Origin: Tausonia pullulans | Taxonomy: Eukaryota > Basidiomycota > Tremellomycetes > Cystofilobasidiales > Mrakiaceae | Length of the DNA stretch: 64,000 nt | Direction of reading: 5' to 3' | Assembly (NCBI GenBank): GCA_951802195.1 | Contig: OX637623.1 | Location: forward strand, 992,001 to 1,056,000 | Shown: positions 30,891 through 40,653 of the stretch, piece by piece | Numbering within the stretch: position 1 is the first letter of the stretch | Layout: every line of letters begins with the position of its first letter | Made by a program: the position numbers and the translations under genes | The notes under the pieces: model-generated | What the model saw: only the letters and a program-made list of their open reading frames with translations | Databases searched by the model: none | What the model was told of the DNA's origin: nothing

Positions 30891-32170
30891 ACGTTCAGCT
30901 CCGGGAGTTGGTGCCGGTGCTTTCATGATAGGAACCACCGTAGTCTTGGACACGATGTTGTAGACGCGGCCCATTCCAATGTTGCGGCCGTAGACGAATC
31001 CAATGCCGAAGAAGATGCTCCTGACAGAGTCGTGGGAGGCGGTGAAGTTGCGGGTGTACAGCTTGGACTGGACCGCTGGAGAATATGAAAAGGGGCCGGG
31101 TCAGTGAGGTTTGAGATAAGCCAGCGGAGCGAGAAGCGAGACTCACTCTTGATGGTAGTCTAGCCGAGTCCGAGGATACTCTCTCCAGTTACCATGCTGT
31201 GGCGACAGGGTCAGGACGTTAGTGAGCGCCAAGACCAAAGCCATTGAACACACTCACGCGCTACACTTAACAAGGCAGTCTACAGTGCCGGCCACAGTGG
31301 AACCGAGGAGACGAAATACTAAGCGAATGAAGGCGCTTTCGTCAGAGAGCGGATAAGATGAGGATCTGAGGCAAAAGTAGGCGCGCGCCTCGTAACAGTT
31401 GATCCTGCAGCCGGTCCGTAGTAGCTAAAGAGGCGGAAGAAGGCCAAGGAAGAAGGCCAAACATAAATCACACCAGCAACACTAGGAAGGCTGACGATAT
31501 CAGGGGCACGAACCCGATGACAAGTCCTGTGAGCTGACGAGCCAGACAACATCAGTCTTGTGTCGGAGCTACAATGGCATCCTGCTGAAGTATGAACGAC
31601 CGGAAAGAACAAGTTTCCAACTGAATCGGCAGAGGAGGTCCAGATATTGTGAGCTCTGGGAAGAGCTCTGGGGTGCAAATAAGAGAGAGCATTGACAACT
31701 CCATACTACCGAGTCTGGGTTAGCCTCGTTCGTTCAATCAAACACGAAATGACCCGACAAAATACTTGAGCACTGGTGATCTTGAGCTGTTTTTTTGGGT
31801 GTCGACTTCATCAAGGCGAAGTCCAAGTCGGCGAAGTTGCAGCCGACTGGAACGTCGAGGGCAAATGCTGAGTCTGTAGGCCGAGACTTTCGAGGGTGTG
31901 GAAGATAGGGTCGCCGTCCGGACGGAGGCCCGACATGACCTGGGCACGAGCGAAGGTTACCTACTCACGGGTGAACATAAAGATGCACACGAGCGCGAAC
32001 CAGCGACACCAGCAGTCGAAGGGCTGGTATTGGCTCTCGAGTTTGGACACGTTCTGGCCCTTCTCGCCAACAAGCTCGGGAAAATCTTTTAAAGGGATGT
32101 TCCGGAAAGACTTCTCCTTGTCGTGCTCGTGGTCGAGACCGTGAGGTTTTTCATGCGGCTGCGTTGACAT
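30891..32170 (-). pseudogene. Unrecognised gene or gene remnant
   Basis: At the 5' end an exon (32170 to about 31973) encodes MSTQPHEKPHGLDHEHDKEK, then SFRNIPLKDFPELVGEKG and a hydrophobic WFALVCIFMFT, followed by a consensus donor. At the 3' end (about 31076-30895) there is a clean coding stretch, KLYTRNFTASHDSVRSIFF then GIGFVYGRNIGMGRVYNIVS. Between them lie short coding-like pieces, including VTGESILGLG followed directly by TAG and then TTIK. I could not build one uninterrupted gene, so the locus is either decayed or has splicing that I misread. I do not recognise the family. Confidence 0.4.
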
Positions 32171-32595
32171 GTCGAGCTGGTGAAGGAAGGGAAGAAGGGA
32201 ATGATGTTTCGGGGCTGTTTGGGCGAGTATGCTGAGTTATCTATCTGATGGCTGGTCTCGAAAAAAAAAACCGAGACGAAAGCTACCGTGGTCGACTCTT
32301 CCTCTCCATCTGATCCGACCAGCATCGCAACCCGCATCGCAGCCCGCAAAAGGCGCAGAACTCAGATGGGGCACGGTCGCAGTGGGCTGTCCGACGTCCC
32401 ATCTTTTTTAAATATGCAAGGTGCTACGAAAAGCCCCGATCATTCGCAGGTGGTGACGGCACACATGAGGGCTCCGAGATGAAGCATATGCCAGCGGACC
32501 CATATCTTTGCATCTTTAGGACTTTGGGTCAGACAAGTGAGCGCAACACGGCCCACATACACTCCCAGTCCGTCCCCACGGAGGGCGAGAAGGCG
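32171..32595. other. Spacer, no gene
   Basis: About 425 bases between the unrecognised minus-strand locus and the stop of the kinase gene. No coding support. Confidence 0.4.
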
Positions 32596-34372
32596 TCAAG
32601 GGACCACTGGAGGAGGCCTCCACCCAAGGTCCGAGATCCATCCCGCAAGGTGCTGACCTAGAGTCTTCCCTGCCCACTGTGGGTGAGAGACGAGACTGCC
32701 ATCGACGCCTGCGCCCGATGCTTGAGGTAGAAGGCCGTCGTGGTCCTTGATCCAAGGATGGGAGAGGCATCCTTCTGCCGTCGCTCGGCGGGAGGGCTCG
32801 AACTGAAGTAAATGGCCGAGAAAGTCGATCATCTTCCCGTCCGATTCTAGTGCCAAGTTTGGGAGATGCAATGCCAAAGGTGTAGGTTCACGAAAGACGA
32901 AGCAGAGCTTGCCAGCGTCCGGGAGAGACGTGAAGGACTGACAACGAACTTCAGCTGTGGGAGATCGCAAGAATAGCTAGAGAAGGACTGACTGGCCACG
33001 TGATATCGGTAGGGCTGCCGAGGACGGCAAAAATGCTCGCGATGAGCCCAACATCGCCCCGTTCGTCCGAGAAGATCGCTCCACGCGTCCATTTCGCCAT
33101 CGCATCTGACTGGCCAGCGGGAATGAGGTAGGGAGCCAACGGACGCTGGGGGCCCGAGTCGCCCTCGGCATCGCCGCCAGATTCCCACGTGTCGTAGGTT
33201 GAGCCGGACCTTAAGAGGATGAATGGAGTGAAGAACTCGGTGACAAGGACGCCTAGGGACCATAGATCGAGAGCGCGCGGGTCGTAGCTCGTCGCGCCAA
33301 AGAGAAGCTCTGGTGCGCGGTAGTGACTAACACCAACTTGGACTCAACAACGTGTAAAAAAGGGCGTGAGTTGAGATTACGCACCTCGTGCCGACTTCGC
33401 GAGTGTAAGCGCGATGTGATGAAGCAGCGTTGGACGTCAAGCCGATCGACGCGGTCCCAAAGTCAATCAGGCGCTGCCAGAAACGAGCACTAATCAGAAA
33501 GATTACCGCAGAGACTAAGGCATGATCTACTCTCACCACTTGACCATCGACTCCGATAAGGATGTTCTCAGGCTTAACGTCTCGCCAAGCGATGTCCTTC
33601 GCGTGAAGGTGCGCGAGCCCACGACATGTCTGCCCTATCAGGCTAGCAGCCATGACCGTGTACGTCTCGGGCCGTGAGTGTCCCCGGGCATGATCCAGAG
33701 GGTCAATCCCACTGGTGACGCCGCGCGGTGGGGCGAGCGGGGAGAAGAAGGGCGACCGCAAGAGATCGGAAAGGGCGAGAGGATAGAGGGGAAGTGTGAG
33801 GGTCGCGGTTGAGATGTCTATGTTCACGCCCAGTAGAGGGACGATCTAGAGCAGCGAGTTCTGCATCAGTCATATCCTGCCATTGGACGCATTGCTTTGG
33901 TGTGTTCACGTTAGGATGCCAGCAACGCGAGAGCACGCCAACCTCGCGACGGACGTCGTGTGGGGGTCGCTGAACGTCCAGGTCGACAACCTTGAGACAG
34001 ATCCATCCGGAGAGCCCACCGAACGCTACTCCGTCCTCCTGAGATCGAGTAGCGAAAATCCGGGCAATGAGGCCATGGTTTATAGGGAAAAGAGACTCCT
34101 GCAAGCACACGCCTAGGTGCTGTCAGCGTGGCCAGAGCGATAAAGGGCTGGAGGCAAGCAGACTGACATGAGCAGTAGCAACCATCCGTTTCTGGAGCAA
34201 CTGGAGTCCTGGAGCGAGCAGTGATGGTTTGCAGGAACAGGGTGGAGGGCCCAAGGAGTCAACGTCCTGAGGCCAGCGCAGCGGGTCGTCCAGAGGACAC
34301 CATCTGCGCTCGACCTCACTAGATCTCACCTTTCCAGTTTACACGACTACGGTGCAGTCACTCGTTGAACAT
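32596..34372 (-). CDS. CDK-like protein kinase with altered HRD motif
   Basis: Seven exons (minus): 34372-34362, 34318-34168, 34098-33910, 33845-33537, 33473-33385, 33326-32993, 32937-32596. They encode 474 residues, all in phase; the first 11-base exon and 43-base intron are the least certain part. The N-lobe has the beta-3 lysine in WICLKVVDLD and the alpha-C glutamate in RREVGVLSRCWHPN. The catalytic loop reads IAWRDVKPENIL, so the usual His of HRD is Trp204. The Mg-binding LIDFGTA and the activation-loop end TSHYRAPELLFG are normal. The DLWSLGV segment and a C-terminal PSRRATAEGCLSHPW helix place it in the CMGC group, near CDK or CDK-activating kinases such as Csk1. The substrate is unknown. 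It shares a 148-base divergent promoter with the next gene. Confidence 0.88.
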
Positions 34373-34520
34373 TTCCAAGGCGCAAACTCGCCCTTGACTG
34401 TGGTTGCCAAGGGTCTGGCCGGCCCGGTGCCCAGGAGGCCGGTGTCCTCCGCCAAGCGTTTCCCCCTCTGAACCCTTTCTCCAACGACCACCCACTCCCC
34501 CCGATATCCTGCAGACCCAC
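34373..34520. promoter_or_regulatory. Compact divergent promoter of kinase and WW-protein genes
   Basis: Only 148 bases separate the two start codons, which point away from each other. Both genes must draw their core promoters from this segment or from the first exon or intron of the neighbour. I see no clear TATA box. Confidence 0.5.
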
Positions 34521-35573
34521 ATGGCTGACTCTCGACCTTTCCCCGCGGGTGAGAGGGACCTGCTTCTTCGTTGAAAATCCAAGCGAGGGACGCTGATAGA
34601 CCCGCCTCATGACAGGCTGGATCGCCCAGTTCGACTGTGCGTCGCTGTTCCAGAGCTGTGTTTCCTCTCCACATTTCCTGTCCCAAGCGTTGATCCACCA
34701 TCCCTTCCCCATAGATAACTATCAGACCAACTTTTACGTAAACACGTCGACCAACCCGCCAGAGACCTCCTGGATTCAGTGCGCCCTCGATCACTGAGTG
34801 TTTCCTATATCCTGGTCGCTGATTACCTGGCGACTTTCACGCTCCAATCTCGCTCGTGCTACTTCCTTCCCCGCCCCTGCTCGCTCATCTCCTGTTCCGC
34901 TGGGACAGCCCCCTCGACCAGCCTCCTAAGGCGCCCGCATACACTGCGCCCGCCGGCCCCCCTCCCTCACACGCACAAGGCGTTGGTTCACCGGCCCTGT
35001 ACCCGAACGAGAAGCAGGGCTATACGGGACAAGAGCAGTACCACCAGCACCAGGGGCCCGCTCAGTATGGCGTGACTAGCCCCGGCGTCTATGGTGGCGT
35101 GCCGCCGTCTCCGCAGGGTGTACGATCAGGCGACTCGTACGGAGGTCAGAGCGGCGACCACTACGGGCAATATCAGCAGCAGGGCTACGGAGGAGGGTTC
35201 CAGCAGCAACCTCCACAGAAGCAGGGCTTTCTTTCCAAGCTTGGGCTTGGAGGCAGCAAGAACAAGCAGCAGAGTCACCCAAACTATGGCGGTTATCCGC
35301 AGCAACAGATGATGCATAATGGTGGCATGATGGGTGGAGGTATGCAAGGCCAGCCGATGTATGGACAGCAACGTCGAGGAGGAGGTGGTCTCGGGGCTGG
35401 CGGGGGAATGGCGCTTGGATTAGGTGCTGGAATGCTCGGTAAGTGGTCGTGTTCGTCGACTTGACAGCTAGCATGTCTTGACTTTTGTTCTACATCAAGG
35501 TGGCATGATGATCGGAAATGCTCTGGCGGACGACGACGATTGTGGAGGAGGGGACGACTGCGGAGGAGAGTAA
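34521..35573 (+). CDS. WW-domain glycine-rich protein
   Basis: Five exons: 34521-34548, 34616-34636, 34715-34778, 34909-35438, 35500-35573. They encode 238 residues. The single WW domain spans residues 6-42, from RPFPAGWIAQFDYNYQTNFY to NTSTNPPETSWIHPL, with both signature Trp residues, the aromatic YF/FY block and the final Pro; such domains bind Pro-rich ligands. It is followed by a Pro/Gln/Gly/Tyr-rich disordered segment. Near the end there is a glycine-zipper-like hydrophobic stretch (GAGGGMALGLGAGMLGGMMIG) and an acidic Cys-containing tail (DDDDCGGGDDCGGE). Similar fungal proteins with an N-terminal WW domain and this tail exist, but I know of no proven function. The start is set by the intact WW domain across three exons. 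Confidence 0.88.
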
Positions 35574-35766
35574 GCGTAGACTCGTGTCGTCGCTGATGTT
35601 TGGCGCGCTCTCGCGTCGTGGTGTTGTATTTTGTGCCACATGTTTCATCGTGCTTGTGCGCTTTTCCGAACTCATTATAGCCATGCTTGATTTGTCCTGA
35701 AATAAAGGAGGTATGGGCAAAAATGGACGCTGAACAAATGTAAATGGAGGGAGGAGGCTGCCTTGC

Positions 35767-38395
35767 TTAGGCCTTGGTCCGGGGGTCGCTGGGGAGCTGT
35801 CGATGCGTGAGGCTTTGTTAGTGGGGCGCCCATCCACTAGTAGGGAGCTGACTCACGGTGACGCGCCAGACAAGTAGCTGAGTGTTGACTGTACGAGGGA
35901 TGGCGTGTCAGCAAGCGGTCCATCGCCAAGCAAGTGTTCGCAACTTGCCCTCCTTGCCGTAGGCGTCCTGGTAGGACTTTCCAACCGCAAACCCGGATGA
36001 AGTGATGAAGTCGTTGTCCGAGAGAGAGAAGAGGAAGTAGTCGGATGGGTAGAGAGGGTCATAACAGCCTGAAGAGGGTGACATCAGATCATAGGGAATC
36101 CGTAGAGAAGAGAACGGCACGACGCACTGGCGATAGCGATGGACTCCCACTTGCCGCCGATGAGGCTTTCATCAAAGGCTCCGCCATTGTGAAGGCCGAA
36201 GCGGGCAAGCCTGGAGTGCTTGAGTATCAGTGGTCCAAATCAGCTGATCAACAGTAGAATGAAACGGCAACTGACTGAGTCGTGTCGATGATGTCAATCC
36301 AGGAAGAGGGGTAGATGGCTGTGACTCCAGCAGCGAGAGTGCCCTTGGAAGCGACGGGCACGACATCGTCCGAGTACTGGGTGCCGACCAGGTTGGTGGC
36401 GTCCGCGGTGTTGACGAGGAGGAAGTCCTTGTGCTTCGACTCAGAGTCGTCGTCTCCCATGCCCTGCGTGATCGAGATGCGGTCAGTCCTCGCTCCATAA
36501 AGGTTCAAGATGATGAAGACATACCTTTCCATCGCGGGAGAGGAGCACAAAAGTGGGCTTGCCGTTGGTCTCGCTGTGGGAAAAGAGAAAATGAGGCTCA
36601 GACAAAGATAATTGACTAAGAGCCCAGTGGATGTATCGCAAGCTCACCTGAGCCACTTGAACTCGCTAACAGATATCGTCTTTCCCTTGCCATTCGTGAC
36701 GGGAAGCACGACGACGTAGTGCGAGGTCAAGACGGGCTCAGCACTCGAGATGTCCCATCCGAGGAGCCTCGAGAAGCGGTTGCCTGGTGAAGTGACAGAT
36801 TAAGCAAGTATGTCGAACTGCAGTTTATCCTCGACATACTGTCGCCACCGTCTTGAACGGCACCAGATTGGAGCATGGCGTAGAGAGTCTTGCCGTCGCC
36901 AGAGATGGTGAGGGACTGGCAGAGAATATAAATGAGTCGCTGATATCCTAGGGAAGTATGACGCTTTGTACCTCGAGGCCTTGGTTCGGAGACCGGCCGG
37001 TCATAGGGACGGTGTTGGATGAGAACTGGATTTCTCCGTTGACATATGGGAGGACCGCCTTGGGAGGCTGAATGGTCTGGAGGAGCTCGCCGGCTGCTGA
37101 AAACTTCCTGGAAAATCAAGAACGGTTCAGGGTATGCCATTCGAGAAGGTCGATGGGGAGGAGACTACACGAACCAGATGTAAGGTCCGTACTCGTCCGA
37201 GACCCAGAACTGGACGTATCAGAAGTCAGACAGAGTATCATCCTTTCAATTGAGCGCTGAACTCACGGATCCGTCCTCGTTGGCGATGAGACCCTCGAGA
37301 TCAGTCGACAGGTGCAGGTAATCATCACCCGGGGCGGGTTCGACAGGGTTTGAAGGGCTCGCAGGGATGGTACCGAGGGCGTCGAGGCCGGAAGTGGGGG
37401 CACCTGTCCACAAAGAAAGAAATCCGTCAGCGAAGTCAAACGAAACCCGAAGGTCGTCAGCAGCAACACACCGAAGGCGTTGTACAGAAGAGTCGACTTA
37501 TAGGTGAGAGTCGCGGTGTTCTTGCCCTGAGCGAAGGTTTGGGCGGCGGTCTAAACAAGGCCGAAGCGTTAGATGAGTCTTTAAGGGATGGAAGGGATTC
37601 TAGGCTCACGTCATAGTCTGCCGATGAAAGTATGAGGCTGAGCGAGTGTCTTTCATCGAGAGAAGGGGACATTCAAAAGCTCACAAGGGGTGATAGTCAC
37701 ATCGATGAGCTGCTGGCGCGTGTTGTAATCAATCGTTGTGTCCGTGTTGTGTCCACGGTCAGGCTGGGTGATGAGAGTGCCAGTGTAAACGTTGGAGACG
37801 CCGGAACGCTTCCAAGAGCCGGGGACAAAGTCGATGGCAGAGCCGATGCTACGTGGATGTGCCGCCCTGGTCAATCAAGAGATATCGCCTGATGTAGGTC
37901 AAGTAAGGAAGGTCCCACCCGCCAATAGTCTCTCCTAGGCTGTCCTTGGCATCGGCGGGAATGATACCAAAAGCGACGAGACCCTGTGGATGAGGCGAAA
38001 GGTGGTCGTCTGTGTTGAGTACATCCACGTAACGCCGACGCTCTCATCTGACTGACCTTGTTGACATAAGTCTTTCCATTGAAAGTGGTTGGCTGACCAG
38101 CAGGTATAGGAACACCCGAAACCGTGGCCCTGCGAGCGCTTGAGATGCGAGATGCATCGTAGGTCCTGATGGGCTTGCGGATCGCCTTGAGACCGCGCGC
38201 AAGCCTGGACGTCGGCGGGCGGCGCAGACGACCCGAACGTCAGCTCCGTCGGGGTTGGAGCTCGCTATAAATCATGACTTACCGCTCGCCATTTGTCAGA
38301 ATCGCCAGATCAACCTCGCCGTTGGCCTGAATTGTGGGCATGGCACCGGCATGGGCCAGGATCGAGAGGACGGTGACAGGAACAAGAAGCTTCAT
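35767..38395 (-). CDS. Secreted phytase-like esterase family protein
   Basis: Seventeen exons (minus): 38395-38283, 38204-38057, 37983-37919, 37848-37685, 37617-37610, 37550-37472, 37403-37267, 37209-37171, 37097-36972, 36915-36840, 36783-36648, 36573-36525, 36463-36276, 36210-36128, 36068-35949, 35888-35857, 35796-35767. They encode 530 residues. The N-terminus MKLLVPVTVLSILAHAGAMP is a signal peptide. The body matches the 'esterase-like activity of phytase' beta-propeller family: WVSDEYGPYIWF, FSSNTVPMTGRSPNQGLESL, TISGDGKTLYAMLQS, VLPVTNGKGKTISVSEF and DDSESKHKDFLLVNT. Substrate unknown; secretion is likely. One exon is only 8 bases, and the intron after exon 15 uses a GC donor (GCAAGT). 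The last two small exons are less certain. Confidence 0.85.
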
Positions 38396-40653
38396 TATGC
38401 GAAGGAGAGCGAAAGGAGTGTAGGGCGGAGACTAGGGAAGAGACCGTTGAGAGAAAGGCGCAAAGGACTCGGCCGAAAGAAACATTAATCCGAACAAAAA
38501 AACACCAGGATCAGATACCTCAACGTGGTCGGGCGAGAGTCGAGCAACAACGCACGTTCGATGGACCCGCCCGGAGCTCGCGTACGGAAGATCATCAGCG
38601 AGCCGACGGGGTTGGTCCGAAACGGCATCAGGGTGGCCTTGGGCCCACTTTCTTCGGGTCAGGCCGAAGAGGGAATGGAATATCGTGGTGACGCCGGAGC
38701 GGAGAACATAAACAAGCACGCGGTGAGCGTCGAGGTGATTGCGAACACTAGCCGAAGCGGCCATGCATCACCCCGCGAACTGGGTTCTAAGAAGAAAAAT
38801 AGAACGGCCAGACAATCTTCTGGGGTAAACGGCGGTGATGGTATTCGATGCAGCAGCTTCGAAGCGACAGAATGCCAGAGAATCAGGGCGCATTTGGTAA
38901 GTTGCCCCGCAGCAGTCAGTGCGCGCTCGCTTGCGAAGGGACTCGCCTGCTCTCGACGCGACTGTTCTCTCCCAGCCACCGTTCTCCGTCAGTACTCTGG
39001 TGAGACGCCCCTCTTTAAATCCCCCGAAGCTGAGAATCTTGGATAGCTGTTGGCCCTGCGCTTGTCGAAATTCTCCCTGTCCCAGGGAAGCACCTTGTCT
39101 CGCTCGGGATCCTCGCCGCTTACTTCATCATCCTTTGCCCGTCCTACTTCTGCTCTCAAGCGGCCGTATCAGTCCTGGGAACGAAATAAGCATTCTGCGT
39201 GCTCTCTTTGGCATCGTTCGCACACACTTGATATCGTGCGTGGCGTGCCGTCTGCTGCTGCCCTCGGCGCGTCGAGGGGAGCGTGCGTGCTGACGGTGTC
39301 CGGCTCTCTTACCAGACATGGTCTTGCACATGACCTGGTCATTCTCCAACGCTGTTGAGCTTGTTCATCTAAGTCCGAAGGCCTCTTTACCCTCCATTCG
39401 GTCTCAACACATCGCTCGACGGGTGGCGTTCTTCGAGGAGGCATCCCTCTTCGTCCAGTTCGGCCAAATACTGGATCTCAATGCAGAACATGATCTACAT
39501 CTGCTGCTTCTAGACACTCCTGGTCTGGCTCAGCCTCAATCTAGATTAGTAGGTGAAGGAAAGGAAGTCACGATCGACCCACGGCTGTACGCGATTCGGG
39601 GGCTGGTGGGGCCGCTTGTAAGGCGTTTGCTTTGTCCCCCCTTGGGCTATTTCTTCGCCATCAATTTGGCGAGTAGCCTTTGGTTCGCCGGCTGCACTAG
39701 ACACGGGCCCCGCCTCATTCCCTTCCAATTGTGGGTCGCATTGTGCCGCCTACCGTCTGGGCGCCCCTTGCCCTGAGCTTGCTTTGCGTCGCAGTTGAGT
39801 CGCTCACCGTTGATCGTGAGCGCTCTCTCGTATTCTATCGCACGAGATGCATACACTAAGACTAATCTTACAACCTTCTTCCCTTCTTCAAAGAGATGAG
39901 CTTTCTCCTGAACTCGTCATGCACTCGAAGGGGGGCCGTGGTTGAGGTAGATGTCGAAGCGGGCCCGGTGAGTTGGGGTAAGAGAGGCGGCGGAGGAGGA
40001 GCTGCTCAGCGGTTCGTCGGCCTTAACCGGTGTAGGGGTGGAAGGGAGGGAGGCTTCCGCCGCCGATTCCAGGCCACTCCTGTCGTTGGCACTTCCCGGC
40101 GGTAAGAGGGAGACAACAGGAGGCTTGTCTGCCGTTCTGGTGCATGAATATCCATCGTTGCAATTTCCTCCCTAGGTAACGTGATGGAGGGTGGCCAGGC
40201 GGTCACATCTATCGGCGCCGCTAGCTTGGCGATAACTGGGCTCGTGTCGAGCGCTACCCCGACTTTCAAGGTCGGCATGACCCTCACCAGGTTGCAGATC
40301 GCTGCCGCGAGGATGGGAATCCTGCTTTACTCGATCGACCAGGTCGGCCTCATTCAAGCGTTAGTGGGTGTTCGCTGGACTTCTCTCGAAGAGGATGATC
40401 TCGCCGAGGACGTCGACCGACTGGGTCCAACTGTTTGCCAATCTTAGAACGTCGAGGTGAGGCAAGCAGGTTGTTCAAAGCAATAGTTTTGGTAGCTAGA
40501 GACATGACCATGACAGAATATAGACGATGACGGCGAGTGAGGTATCCTGAGAAATAGCAGAATGAAACGAGCAAGAGTCGAAAAGATGGAAAAAAAAAAC
40601 AGAAAAAAGTAAACGTCGCATAACCTGTCCCGATCATCGAGGAAACGTTAGCT
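38396..40653. other. 2.2 kb without a recognisable gene
   Basis: This lies between the secreted-protein gene and the kinesin gene, both on the minus strand. Plus-strand frames at 39318-39776 and 40181-40447 read like coding DNA in places (MMEGGQAVTSIGAASLAITG at 40181) but have no domain, splice pattern or clear codon bias that I can support. They could be decayed genes. The kinesin 3' untranslated region should occupy the right edge, near the A-rich patch at 40590-40610. Confidence 0.4.

Noticed and set aside
39318-39776. A 152-codon plus-strand frame as a gene
   Set aside because: No domain, no splice signals and no typical codon bias; not supportable.
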